Source of the DNA: Treponema sp. | GTDB lineage: Bacteria; Spirochaetota; Spirochaetia; Treponematales; Breznakiellaceae | Direction of reading: 5' to 3' | Assembly (NCBI GenBank): GCA_031283505.1 | Contig: JAITBO010000408.1 | Location: 1 to 15,315 of the forward strand | DNA length: 15,315 nt | Part shown: positions 7,829 through 15,111 of the stretch, one piece after another | Layout: every line of letters begins with the position of its first letter | Numbering within the stretch: position 1 is the stretch's first letter | Notes under the pieces: generated by a model | What the model was told of the DNA's origin: nothing | The model's database searches: none | Seen by the model: only the letters and a program-made list of their open reading frames with translations | Program-made: the position numbers and the translations under genes

Positions 7829-9006
7829 TTTTTCGCCTCCTTAACCTGATCGAGAAACCGGTCGATGAGAAATTCCGTGTCCCGCGGGCCCGGGCAGCCT
7901 TCGGGGTGGAACTGGACCGCCGAGAAGGGGAAGCGGACGGAACGGATTCCTTCGATAGTGCCGTCATTGGCGTTGATGAACCAGGGTTCCCAGTCTTTTG
8001 GGAGGGTCTCGCCCCGCACGGCGTACCCGTGGTTTTGGCTCGTGATATAACACCGCGGGGAAACTCCGCCTCCCGGAGGCCCTGCCTCGATGCAGGGCTG
8101 GTTCTGGCCCCGGTGTCCGTAAGGGAGCTTGTAGGTATCCCCCCCGGCGGCCAGGGCCATGATTTGATTCCCCAGGCAGATGCCGAAGATGGGTTTTCCC
8201 ACCAAAAAGGCTCGGCGCACCGAGGCAATGGTCCTGCCGCAGTCCTTGGGGTCCCCGGGGCCGTTGGACAGGAAGAGGCCGTCGTATTCAATGTCCTTTA
8301 GATCATGGTTCCAGGGGACGCGGATCACCTCTACATTCCTGGAGAGGAGGCAGCGGTAGATATTCGCCTTGGCCCCGCAGTCCATCAGAACGATTTTGGG
8401 GAGTTTGTCGCCTGCGGCGGTCCCGGCGGGACGGAAGACCTTAACGTCACCGGGCGACACGTCCGCCACCGGGTTGCTGACGCGCCCCGAATCTATGGTC
8501 ACGTCCCGGGTCCCTTCCACCAGGATTTTTCCCCCCATGACCCCCTGTTCCCTAAGCCGCATCGTAAGGGAACGAGTGTCTATGCCGTAAATGCCGGGGA
8601 CATTGTTTTTTTCAAGCCAGGCGGAAAGGGAAGCGCCCGAGGCGAAGTGGCTGGGCTCCTCGCAGACTTCGGACGCCACAAAGCCTGAAACCTGGATACG
8701 GTCCGATTCAAAGTGAAGGGGAATGCCCTGTTCGTCGAAGAAAGGCTCGGCGGTCTTGGGCTTTACCGGGACCCCGTAATTCCCCGTCAAGGGATAGGCG
8801 GACACCAGGATCTGCCCCCGAAAACTCGGGTCCGTCAGGGACTGGGGGTATCCCGTCATCCCGGTGGTAAAAACCACCTCCCCCGCCTGGGACTTCGCCT
8901 TCCCGAAAGACCACCCGGAAAATTCCGAACCGTCTTCCAGGACGAGTTTCGCCTGCCGGGGAGTCTTTGTCTGTCTGCCCGTCCTGGCCTCTACGTTTTC
9001 CTTCAT
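7825..9006 (-). CDS. carA: carbamoyl-phosphate synthase small (glutamine amidotransferase) subunit
   Basis: The 393-residue protein hydrolyses glutamine and channels ammonia to CarB. The N-terminal CPSase small-chain domain (about 18-160) has LEDGSEFSGWSFG, GEVVFTTGMTGYPQSLTDPS and GNYGVP. The class I glutaminase domain (about 200-390) has SNGPGDP (247-253), the nucleophile Cys277 in FGICLGNQ, and His367/Glu369 in VQFHPE. The segments TYKLPYGHRGQNQPC, ITSQNHGYAV and FINANDGTIEGI are closer in pattern to eukaryotic CAD than to E. coli CarA (GHHGGNHP, SLFDGTLQGI). The ATG at 9006 follows AAGGGG six bases upstream. It forms an operon with carB through a 4-base overlap. A perfect 17-bp inverted repeat lies 32 bases upstream of the start and is a candidate regulatory site. 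Confidence 0.96.
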   Translation of the reverse strand: MKENVEARTGRQTKTPRQAKLVLEDGSEFSGWSFGKAKSQAGEVVFTTGMTGYPQSLTDPSFRGQILVSAYPLTGNYGVPVKPKTAEPFFDEQGIPLHFESDRIQVSGFVASEVCEEPSHFASGASLSAWLEKNNVPGIYGIDTRSLTMRLREQGVMGGKILVEGTRDVTIDSGRVSNPVADVSPGDVKVFRPAGTAAGDKLPKIVLMDCGAKANIYRCLLSRNVEVIRVPWNHDLKDIEYDGLFLSNGPGDPKDCGRTIASVRRAFLVGKPIFGICLGNQIMALAAGGDTYKLPYGHRGQNQPCIEAGPPGGGVSPRCYITSQNHGYAVRGETLPKDWEPWFINANDGTIEGIRSVRFPFSAVQFHPEGCPGPRDTEFLIDRFLDQVKEAKK

Positions 9007-9037
9007 GATTACCCCTTACCTATTAACTCATCTTAGG

Positions 9038-9082
9038 AACTGTACATAAATAAACCGCATAGCATTTTATTTATGTACAGTT
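9038..9082. repeat. perfect 17-bp inverted repeat upstream of carA
   Basis: The arm AACTGTACATAAATAAA (9038-9054) is the exact reverse complement of TTTATTTATGTACAGTT (9066-9082), with an 11-base loop. The stem can be extended by a G:U pair and two further pairs (9035-9037 with 9083-9085). It lies in the carA leader or promoter zone, 32 bases from the start codon. There is no GC-rich stem or U-run, so it is not a standard terminator. It could be an operator, an RNA leader structure, or the remnant ends of a small mobile element. Confidence 0.7.
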
Positions 9083-9084
9083 TC

Positions 9085-9200
9085 TTACACACCGGAGCCA
9101 AAATTGAAGAAATTTAACCACGAACTTCACAAACAAACTATGGATTTAACATCAAAACTTCGTGTTGTTCGCGGCTCATATTATTCTTCCTGCGTAACAT
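9085..9200 (+). repeat. dispersed intergenic repeat, copy A (longest)
   Basis: The left module (9085-9120) matches 14968-15003 with only a few differences. The right module (9177-9200), with core ATATTATTCTTCCTGCGTA, matches copies B and C. Between them AACCACGAACTTCACAAAC (from 9116) and CTTCGTGTTGTTCGCGGCT (9158-9176) form an imperfect inverted repeat, so the element can fold into a long hairpin. No coding potential is seen. Confidence 0.7.
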
Positions 9201-9507
9201 AAGATATTAACCGCCGACCCCCGGAGAAACAGCGTAACGAAAACTATTTGCCCTTTATCCCCGCAGCCTGAGCGTTCCGGGGATCATTTTATTCCTTCCT
9301 GATAAAACAATCAAGAAAGAATTGAAAATTAGGAATGGAATTCAAGATTTTTTATGTTTTTTTTACCTTGAACCCTTAAAAAATCAGCAAAACCGGTTTT
9401 TCTGTTCTTAATTTTACGAACCGTGCTGTTTCTTTCAACCGAAGGGATGGTGCTTTAAAAGTTTAGCATTTTTCCCGGAGCGGGGGGTATACCCGGCAAA
9501 GGCTGGC

Positions 9508-9593
9508 GCACAAATTATAGATTTAACCTCAAAAGTTCGTGTCATTCCTGTGGTTAGTGGTTTATATTATTCTTCCTGCGTAACATGAGTTAG
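9508..9593 (+). repeat. dispersed intergenic repeat, copy B
   Basis: This copy shares GATTTAAC.TCAAAA.TTCGTGT with the middle of copy A, and then the right module with the core ATATTATTCTTCCTGCGTA and AACATGAGTTA (9563-9592). The left module is missing. It lies about 70 bases upstream of the HD-domain gene in the same orientation as copies A and C. Confidence 0.65.
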
Positions 9594-9626
9594 GATTGCC
9601 GGGGTAAAGGCCGTGTTTAAAAGCCT

Positions 9627-9655
9627 TTGCGTATACGGAGATTACCAGTTATAGT
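9627..9655 (+). promoter_or_regulatory. weak candidate promoter of the HD-domain gene
   Basis: TTGCGT (9627-9632), a 17-base spacer and TATAGT (9650-9655) give half of the -35 consensus and five of six -10 bases. Transcription would start near 9662, about three bases before the ATG at 9665, so the mRNA would be almost leaderless. That fits the lack of a Shine-Dalgarno sequence next to this start. It is a prediction only. Confidence 0.3.
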
Positions 9656-9664
9656 TAAAACTGT

Positions 9665-10480
9665 ATGAGATCGCCAAAAGAACTTTCTTTAGATTCCAAA
9701 ATACTTAAAGCCGTCTCCGATCTGGACCTTTCGTCCAGGGCCGCCGAGGCTGCTCGCCTTGTGCTGGAAGACGGAGAAGTCCAGGCTCTCCAGGAATACG
9801 CCAATACCGTTTCTATCAAACGGTTAGGCTATAACGATCACGGTCCGGTTCATATGCGTACCGTGGCGCTGAACGGGATGATCATGATGGGTCTCCTGCG
9901 TAAGGCGGGCATCAAGACCAGCCTGGAAACCGAAGAATGTGGCGCCTTTGAGGACAGCCTTATCGCGGTGATCCTGGCGGCCATCCTCCACGACATGGGG
10001 ATGAGCATAAGCCGCCAGGATCACGAACTCCATAGCATGGGCCTTGCCCGCCCGATACTGGACCGGCTTTTGCCCCTTATCTATCCGGGGAACCTTACCC
10101 AACAGGTGATAGTCCGTTCCCTGGCATTGGAAGCGATTTTCGGCCACATGGGGAACCGGGTTATCCACTCCCTGGAGGCGGGAGTCCTCCTTATCGCCGA
10201 CGGCTGCGACATGACCAAAGGCCGGGCTCGTATTCCCATAGTTTTGGCGTCAAGTCCCCGTGTAGGGGATATACACAAATATTCGGCCAACGTCATTGAA
10301 GAGGTGAAGATACTGCCGGGCAGGGAGAGGCCCATCCACGTCGGCATCCTCATGTCCGGCGAAGTCGGCCTCTTCCAGGTGGAAGAAGTGCTTTTGGGAA
10401 AAATCGCCGCCAGCCCGGCCAAAGGGTATGTCGAACTTTACGCCGTGGTAAAGGGCGGGGAACCGAAACAGTATTTATGA
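9665..10480 (+). CDS. HD-domain metal-dependent phosphohydrolase-like protein
   Basis: The 271-residue protein is probably cytosolic, with no signal peptide or membrane segment. The metal site is suggested by H59/H63 (NDHGPVHMR), the HD pair H109-D110 (AAILHDMGM), H120/H123, H161, H168 and D179/D182 (LLIADGCDMTKGRARI), in the order expected for an HD fold. The C-terminal part (about 200-271, VGDIHKYSANVIEEVKIL... to VELYAVVKGG) looks like an added alpha/beta domain I cannot name. HD proteins hydrolyse phosphoesters such as nucleotides or cyclic dinucleotides; the substrate here is unknown. An upstream in-frame stop (9656-9658) rules out earlier starts. No ribosome binding site lies close to the ATG (GGAG is about 27 bases away). 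It stands alone, divergent from carA and convergent with the acyl-CoA synthetase gene. Confidence 0.8.
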   Translation: MRSPKELSLDSKILKAVSDLDLSSRAAEAARLVLEDGEVQALQEYANTVSIKRLGYNDHGPVHMRTVALNGMIMMGLLRKAGIKTSLETEECGAFEDSLIAVILAAILHDMGMSISRQDHELHSMGLARPILDRLLPLIYPGNLTQQVIVRSLALEAIFGHMGNRVIHSLEAGVLLIADGCDMTKGRARIPIVLASSPRVGDIHKYSANVIEEVKILPGRERPIHVGILMSGEVGLFQVEEVLLGKIAASPAKGYVELYAVVKGGEPKQYL

Positions 10481-10542
10481 ATTGAATTCACCCGCCTGCC
10501 GGTGGAGTTGGAAACAGGGGGAAGGGAACCGTTCCGGCACGA

Positions 10543-12282
10543 TCAGGGCTGCCCGCTCTCCGCGTCTTTTTTCCGTATCAGGTTCCGCTGAATTTTTCCG
10601 CTGACGGTTTTGGGCAGTTCGTCAACGAACTCCACAATCCGGGGGTACTTATAAGGGGCGGTTACCCGTTTTACGTGGTTTTGCAGTTCCTTTTTGAGTT
10701 CCTCCCGGGCGCTGAAGCCCCTGGCAAGCACGATGGTGGCTTTGACCACCTGGCCCCGCATAGGGTCGGGCACGGCGGTGACGGCGCACTCCAGGACCGC
10801 GGGGTGTTCCATCAGGGCGCTTTCAACCTCGAAGGGGCCTATGCGGTACCCTGAACACTTGATCACGTCGTCGTTTCTTCCCACAAACCAGTAATACCCT
10901 TCGTCATCGTGCCAGGCCATGTCACCGGTCCGGTATACGTCCTGTTCCCAGCAGGCGCGGGTGATCTCTTCGTCCTTCCAGTAACCCCGGAAGAGACCGG
11001 GAATGCGCGGGCTTTGAAGCCCCTCCTCCGTCCCCGCGTACATACCGGGCCCCGCATTGGTGACGCTCATGTTGCCCACGATGCCGTCCTCGCAGGGTTT
11101 CCCGTTTTCGTCAAGCAGATCAAGGCCGAAAAGGGGAGCGGGCTTTCCCATGGAACCGGGCTTTACCGGCAGCCACTTGAAGGCCGCCGCCATGACCGAA
11201 GTCTCGGACTGGCCGAAACCTTCCCGAATATCCAGGCCGGTCTTCTCCTTAATCTGATGGTAGACTTCGGGGCTTAGGGGTTCCCCGGCCATGGAAGTAT
11301 GCCTTATAAAACTAAAATCGACTCCCGAAAGGTCTTCTTTCATCAAATAACGAAAGATCGTCGCCGGGGCGCAGAAGGTGGAGGGCCTGAGCCGCTTGAG
11401 CGCCCCAAGGAGGCCCTGGGGGGTAAACTTTTCCGTATCATAGACGCCCACCGCCGCACCGCAGATCCACTGGCCGTAGATTTTGCCCCAGGCAAATTTG
11501 GCCCACCCTGAATCGGTCTGGGTAAGATGCAGGGTGTCATCCTCAACGCACTGCCAGTATCTGGCGGTAACGATGTGTCCCAGGGGCAGGGAATGGTTAT
11601 GCAGCACCATTTTGGGCATACCGGTAGTACCCGAAGAAAAGTAGATAAGCATAGGGTCCCGGGTCCTGGTGTCCGCTTCTCCCGAAGGCCGGGTAAAGGT
11701 TTCGTCCGCCGCGTCAATGGCGGCCCGCAGGTCCAGGTAATCCGGCGGCCAGGACGGAAGACCGCCGGAGACAGAGGGGCCAACAACAGCTACCGTCTTG
11801 AGCTTCGGGCACCTGGGACGGACCGTTTTTATGTTTTTAAGAAGCTCCGCATCGTCCGCTGCCGCCAGAAGTTTGACTTCCGCAATGTTACAGCGGTATT
11901 CCAGGTCCTTGGCCGTAAGCTGATACGTGCCGGGGATACATACCGCCCCTATTTTCATCAGGGCGCACATGAGAATCCATACTTCGGGACGCTGCTTGAG
12001 TATGAGCATCGCCACGTCCCCTTTCCCAATCCCCAGGTTCACCAGGACCCTGGCCGCCTTGTCCGAGAGGCGCTTCATGTCCGCAAAGGTAAAGGACTTT
12101 ATATCCCCCGCGTCGTTGGTCCAGAGCAGGGCGCGCTTTTCCGGCTTAAGGGCGGCCCACTCATCAACCACGTCATAGGCGAAGTTAAAATCCGGCGGAA
12201 CGTTACAGCGATAATTGGCGTAGAAATCCTCGTAAGAGTCAAATTCGATGCGGGGGCAATAACGGGATATAATTTCGTTCAC
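10543..12282 (-). CDS. AMP-forming acyl-CoA synthetase (medium-chain type)
   Basis: The GTG at 12282 is chosen as start (VNEIISRYCPRIEF), because AGGA sits about eight bases before it; the open frame runs to 12393 but would then overlap the regulator gene. This gives 579 residues. The enzyme activates a carboxylate with ATP to acyl-AMP and then to acyl-CoA. It shows the P-loop IYFSSGTTGMPK (about 210-222), the hinge region YRTGD (about 447), NDDVIKCSGYRIGPFEVE, and the C-terminal catalytic Lys in TVSGKIQR (about 561). The segment TDSGWAKFAWGKIYGQW resembles medium-chain/benzoate-type acyl-CoA synthetases rather than acetyl-CoA synthetase. The substrate cannot be read from sequence. It is 13 bases downstream of the XRE-cupin gene, which probably regulates it. 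Confidence 0.9.
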   Translation of the reverse strand: MNEIISRYCPRIEFDSYEDFYANYRCNVPPDFNFAYDVVDEWAALKPEKRALLWTNDAGDIKSFTFADMKRLSDKAARVLVNLGIGKGDVAMLILKQRPEVWILMCALMKIGAVCIPGTYQLTAKDLEYRCNIAEVKLLAAADDAELLKNIKTVRPRCPKLKTVAVVGPSVSGGLPSWPPDYLDLRAAIDAADETFTRPSGEADTRTRDPMLIYFSSGTTGMPKMVLHNHSLPLGHIVTARYWQCVEDDTLHLTQTDSGWAKFAWGKIYGQWICGAAVGVYDTEKFTPQGLLGALKRLRPSTFCAPATIFRYLMKEDLSGVDFSFIRHTSMAGEPLSPEVYHQIKEKTGLDIREGFGQSETSVMAAAFKWLPVKPGSMGKPAPLFGLDLLDENGKPCEDGIVGNMSVTNAGPGMYAGTEEGLQSPRIPGLFRGYWKDEEITRACWEQDVYRTGDMAWHDDEGYYWFVGRNDDVIKCSGYRIGPFEVESALMEHPAVLECAVTAVPDPMRGQVVKATIVLARGFSAREELKKELQNHVKRVTAPYKYPRIVEFVDELPKTVSGKIQRNLIRKKDAESGQP

Positions 12283-12295
12283 CGGCGGTTCCTGC

Positions 12296-12844
12296 CTATT
12301 CCTGAATGATGGTAATGAATTGCGCTGCCCCTTCAACCGCGCTTTGTCCGTGGGGCAGACCGGCGTCAAAGTAGATGGAGTCCCCTTCTTCAAGAATATA
12401 TTCGCGTTTCCCCACGGTTACCTTAACCTTGCCTTTCACCACATAGTTGAATTCCTGGCCCGAGTGGGTCACCGGAGCAGCCGGAACCCTGGAGGAATCC
12501 AGATACACCAGGAGGGGCTCTATGGTCCGGCCTTTGAAATTGTAAGCCAGACTCGAAAATTCATAACCCGGATAGCGTTCTATCCGCACCCCCGTACCCT
12601 TCCGGCAAACCGCGGCATTATCCATTTTGGGATCTTCCCCGGTAAGCAGTACCGTAGCATCGGTCCCCAGGCGACCGGCGATCTTGTAAAGGACGCTGAT
12701 AGGAATGTCCAACTCGCCGCTCTCGTATTTCACATACGCTTCATAGGGAATACCTATGTCTTTGGCAATATCAATGACGCTGATATCCAGTATCTCCCGG
12801 AATTCCTTGATTCTGCCGGGTATCTGGGCAATGTTTTCATCCAT
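12296..12844 (-). CDS. XRE-family HTH regulator with C-terminal cupin sensor domain
   Basis: The start is placed at the ATG at 12844 (MDENIAQIPGRIKEFREIL), with AAGG upstream; the frame stays open to 12877 but that would run into tyrS. The 182-residue protein has an XRE-type helix-turn-helix at about 8-65 (RIKEFREILDISVIDIAKDIGIPYEAYVKYESGE..., with IS.IDIAK as first helix). A cupin barrel covers 105-180, with the metal-type motif H127..GQEF...KGKVKVTVGK and a second motif EEGDSIYFDAGLPHG (153-165). Such proteins usually control nearby catabolic genes in response to a small ligand. It is 11 bases after the tyrS stop and 13 bases before the acyl-CoA synthetase, so cotranscription is likely. 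Confidence 0.88.
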   Translation of the reverse strand: MDENIAQIPGRIKEFREILDISVIDIAKDIGIPYEAYVKYESGELDIPISVLYKIAGRLGTDATVLLTGEDPKMDNAAVCRKGTGVRIERYPGYEFSSLAYNFKGRTIEPLLVYLDSSRVPAAPVTHSGQEFNYVVKGKVKVTVGKREYILEEGDSIYFDAGLPHGQSAVEGAAQFITIIQE

Positions 12845-12855
12845 GACGCAACCTT

Positions 12856-14100
12856 CTATTTTGCCGAAACCCGGCAATAACGCTTCTTTCCCGCCCGGAG
12901 GATGAGGGTCCCGCCGCCATCCAGGGTGTCCGCGCCGATGAGAGCGGCCAGGTCCGTGACGGCGGTCAGGTTCCCGCTCCCGGCGGTCACAAAAGCGCCT
13001 CCCTGTTGAACCAGACGCCGGGCCTCGCTTTTGGAAGGGGTAAGTCCCGCATCGGTAAAGAGGTCCACAATGGGATAGCCCGCCTCAAAACGGGACCGGG
13101 GCAGGGAAGCGCCGGGCATGGCCGAAGAGTCGCCCCCGCCGCCTCCGAAAGCGGCCCGGGCGCCGGAGAGGGCCTTGTCCGCCTCTTCCTTGCCGTGGAT
13201 CAGGGCGGTGACCTCCCAGGCAAGGCGTTCTTTCGCCTCGTTGGGATTTTTCCCCGGTTCGGTAAGGCGGAGGCATTCTTCCCCAGGGAGGAAGGTAAAC
13301 ATCAGGAGAAAACGCCTGACATCGGCATCCTGCACGTTCCGCCAATACTGGAAGAAGTCGTAAACACTCACCAGGTTGGGGTCCAGGAAGACGGCGCCTT
13401 TTTCGGTCTTGCCCATCTTCTTGCCGTCCGAGGTGGTCACCAGGGGAAAGGTGAGGCCGAAGACTTCGGCGCCTTCAACCCGGCGGATCAGCTCGGAACC
13501 GGCAACGATGTTCCCCCATTGATCGTCTCCGCCTATCTGGAGGCGGCAGCCGTAACGGCGGTAGAGTTCCAGAAAATCGTAGCTTTGCAGCAATTGATAG
13601 TTGAATTCGATGAAAGAAAGGCCGGTTTCAAGACGTATCTTGTAGGACTCAAAGCCAAGCATACGGTTTACCGAAAAATGGCTTCCGATTTCGCGGAGAA
13701 AATCAATGTAGTTGAGGTCCGCAAGCCAGTCTTTGTTGTTGGCCCACCGAGTGCGGTCGCCGTCAAATCCCAAAAAACCGTCAAGCTGCTTTTTGATGAA
13801 CTCGGTATTCGCGTCAAGCCGTTCATAACTCAGCATCTTCCGCATCTCCGACTTTCCGGACGGATCGCCTATGCGGGCGGTCCCGCCTCCCAAAAGGGCT
13901 ATCCCTTTGTGTCCGGCATCCCGGAGATGGCGGTACGCAAAATAGGGGACCATGTGCCCTATATGAAGGCTTATCCCGGTAGGATCGCAGCCCACATAAA
14001 AAACCACCGGCCCTTCGTCCATAAGCCGGGAAAGACCTTCGGGATCGGTACATTGGGCGTAAAACCCTCGTTCTTTCAGATCATCAAGCGCTTTGTTCAT
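12856..14100 (-). CDS. tyrS: tyrosyl-tRNA synthetase
   Basis: The 414-residue protein charges tRNA-Tyr with tyrosine in the cytoplasm. The class I catalytic domain shows YVGCDPTGISLHIGH (35-49, HIGH at 46-49), QIGGDDQWGNI (188-198) and the KMSKS-equivalent KKMGKT (227-232), similar to the KFGKT of E. coli TyrS. The C-terminal S4-like RNA-binding domain covers about 345-410 (SKSEARRLVQQGGAFV). Residues 318-336 form a Gly-rich, probably flexible stretch (AFGGGGGDSSAMPG). The ATG at 14100 follows AGGA seven bases upstream. No T-box-like leader is visible; the gene follows the lipoprotein gene by 49 bases in the same direction. Confidence 0.96.
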   Translation of the reverse strand: MNKALDDLKERGFYAQCTDPEGLSRLMDEGPVVFYVGCDPTGISLHIGHMVPYFAYRHLRDAGHKGIALLGGGTARIGDPSGKSEMRKMLSYERLDANTEFIKKQLDGFLGFDGDRTRWANNKDWLADLNYIDFLREIGSHFSVNRMLGFESYKIRLETGLSFIEFNYQLLQSYDFLELYRRYGCRLQIGGDDQWGNIVAGSELIRRVEGAEVFGLTFPLVTTSDGKKMGKTEKGAVFLDPNLVSVYDFFQYWRNVQDADVRRFLLMFTFLPGEECLRLTEPGKNPNEAKERLAWEVTALIHGKEEADKALSGARAAFGGGGGDSSAMPGASLPRSRFEAGYPIVDLFTDAGLTPSKSEARRLVQQGGAFVTAGSGNLTAVTDLAALIGADTLDGGGTLILRAGKKRYCRVSAK

Positions 14101-14149
14101 TGATACATCCTAATGTGAGCCCGGCCATGGGCCGCGGACTGCCCGGAAA

Positions 14150-14725
14150 TTACAGATAAGCCATTGAAAAGGAACCAATCGTGTAACCTACCAAAATGAT
14201 GCGGTTGATGTCTATTTCATGCTCATCGGCTATGGTTTTCACGAAATCCACAATGTTACCGACAGAATCTTTGATGTTTCTGACCCGTACATCGCCGGAC
14301 TCAAACTTGTAGGGCATAACGGCAATTATATATTTTCCTTTGTATTCAGCCGGATAGACCCCGAAATCAAAGACGCTGGAACCAAGGGTACTTTCGTCAC
14401 AGAGCCAGATAATGGCATTGATCTCCTGGTCCGTATTGTTTGGGACGGATACAATGAGAGGGACCTTGTTGGGACCGAATTCATGATAATCGGTATGATA
14501 CGCGCCGGAGACCGGTTCCGCAGAGGCCGCCCCTGCCTGTAAGCCGTTTTCCGGCCTGGTCTGCGGCAAGTCTTTGAACGATTCCGCCAGCGCCTTTACA
14601 TCCGCATCTTCCTGCGTGAGTTCGGCGGAAACATCCTCTCCGGCTTCCTGGGGCTGCGTGGTGGCACAGGATACCGCCCAAAGGACCAGCAAAACACAAA
14701 GAACAAGCAGGTTATTTTTTTTCAT
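14150..14725 (-). CDS. lipoprotein with truncated esterase-like alpha/beta hydrolase half-domain
   Basis: The 191-residue protein has an N-terminal signal (KKNN, then a Leu/Val-rich core at 6-16) ending in AVSC with the probable lipidated Cys20, so it is likely anchored to a membrane. After a disordered Glu/Ala-rich linker (25-75), residues 86-191 resemble the first half of a PHB-depolymerase/esterase-like alpha/beta hydrolase: PLIVSVPNNTD, YIIAVMPYK, VDFVKTIADEHEIDINRIILVGYTIGS. The nucleophile elbow expected as G-x-S-x-G reads GYTIGS (180-185), with no Ser at the nucleophile position, and the protein stops six residues later. The downstream Asp and His of a triad are absent. It may be a remnant or a non-catalytic binding protein. 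AAAGGAG lies seven bases before the ATG. tyrS follows. Confidence 0.75.
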   Translation of the reverse strand: MKKNNLLVLCVLLVLWAVSCATTQPQEAGEDVSAELTQEDADVKALAESFKDLPQTRPENGLQAGAASAEPVSGAYHTDYHEFGPNKVPLIVSVPNNTDQEINAIIWLCDESTLGSSVFDFGVYPAEYKGKYIIAVMPYKFESGDVRVRNIKDSVGNIVDFVKTIADEHEIDINRIILVGYTIGSFSMAYL

Positions 14726-14967
14726 AGATATACTCCTTTCCTTATTATCAGTTGCGGACAGCGGCTAAAAAAAGTCTATAATTAAGCCGTTTTCATCGGA
14801 CCAGAAATCCGCGCCAACCGGGTTTGGCATCCGGTTAATTTAACTTATATTATCCTAATTATCAAGGAATATCCAGCAAAATCAAGCGGAAAGAATAAAA
14901 AATTACCATAAAAAAGTATACTGAATCCTTTCTGCAAGCCGATGTTTACCGATTTTAATTACTCACT

Positions 14968-15049
14968 TTACACATCGGAACCAAAATCGAAGAAATTTAG
15001 CCAAGGAACCCCAGTGGTTCATATTATTCTTCCTGCGTAGCATGAGTTA
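14968..15049 (+). repeat. dispersed intergenic repeat, copy C (internally shortened)
   Basis: The left module (14968-15003) matches copy A at 9085-9120. The right module (15020-15049) contains the common core ATATTATTCTTCCTGCGTA followed by GCATGAGTTA. The two modules are only 16 bases apart instead of 56, so the hairpin middle of copy A is lost or was never present. Confidence 0.7.
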
Positions 15050-15074
15050 CATGAAAAAAATAAAAAAGTTTTTG

Positions 15075-15103
15075 TTGACAATTCCCAATACCCATGTTAA
15101 TAT
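15075..15103 (+). promoter_or_regulatory. near-consensus sigma-70 promoter
   Basis: A perfect TTGACA (15075-15080) is followed by a 17-base spacer and TAATAT (15098-15103); TATAAT overlaps at 15101-15106. This is the best promoter in the window. It points into the palindrome and the heptamer array. Expected transcription start is near 15110. Confidence 0.75.
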
Positions 15104-15111
15104 AATTAAGT

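Larger units (their letters stand above)
9007..9664. other. 658-base divergent spacer between carA and the HD-domain gene
   Basis: There is no convincing gene, tRNA or other known RNA here. The spacer holds a 17-bp inverted repeat (9038-9082) and two copies of a dispersed repeat (9085-9200 and 9508-9593). It also has a 7-bp hairpin ATCCCCG/CGGGGAT (9257-9263 with 9278-9284, 14-base loop) followed by CATTTTATT, which is terminator-like on the plus strand but has no gene upstream of it. A 12-bp palindrome AAAACCGGTTTT lies at 9389-9400 and a small hairpin AAAGGC/GCCTTT at 9606-9628. The middle (9300-9420) is AT-rich. Promoters for carA and for the HD gene must lie here. Only a weak candidate for the latter was found. 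Confidence 0.6.

Noticed and set aside
10481..10542. Terminator between the HD gene and the acyl-CoA synthetase
   Set aside because: CACCCGCCTGCCGGTG pairs over about four bases with mismatches and lacks a U-run.
12283..12393. Extended N-terminus of the acyl-CoA synthetase
   Set aside because: The 37 extra residues overlap the regulator gene and do not resemble the family; the GTG at 12282 has a suitable ribosome binding site.
13006..14103. Plus-strand open frame of 365 residues opposite tyrS
   Set aside because: It mirrors tyrS on the other strand and shows no family motif.
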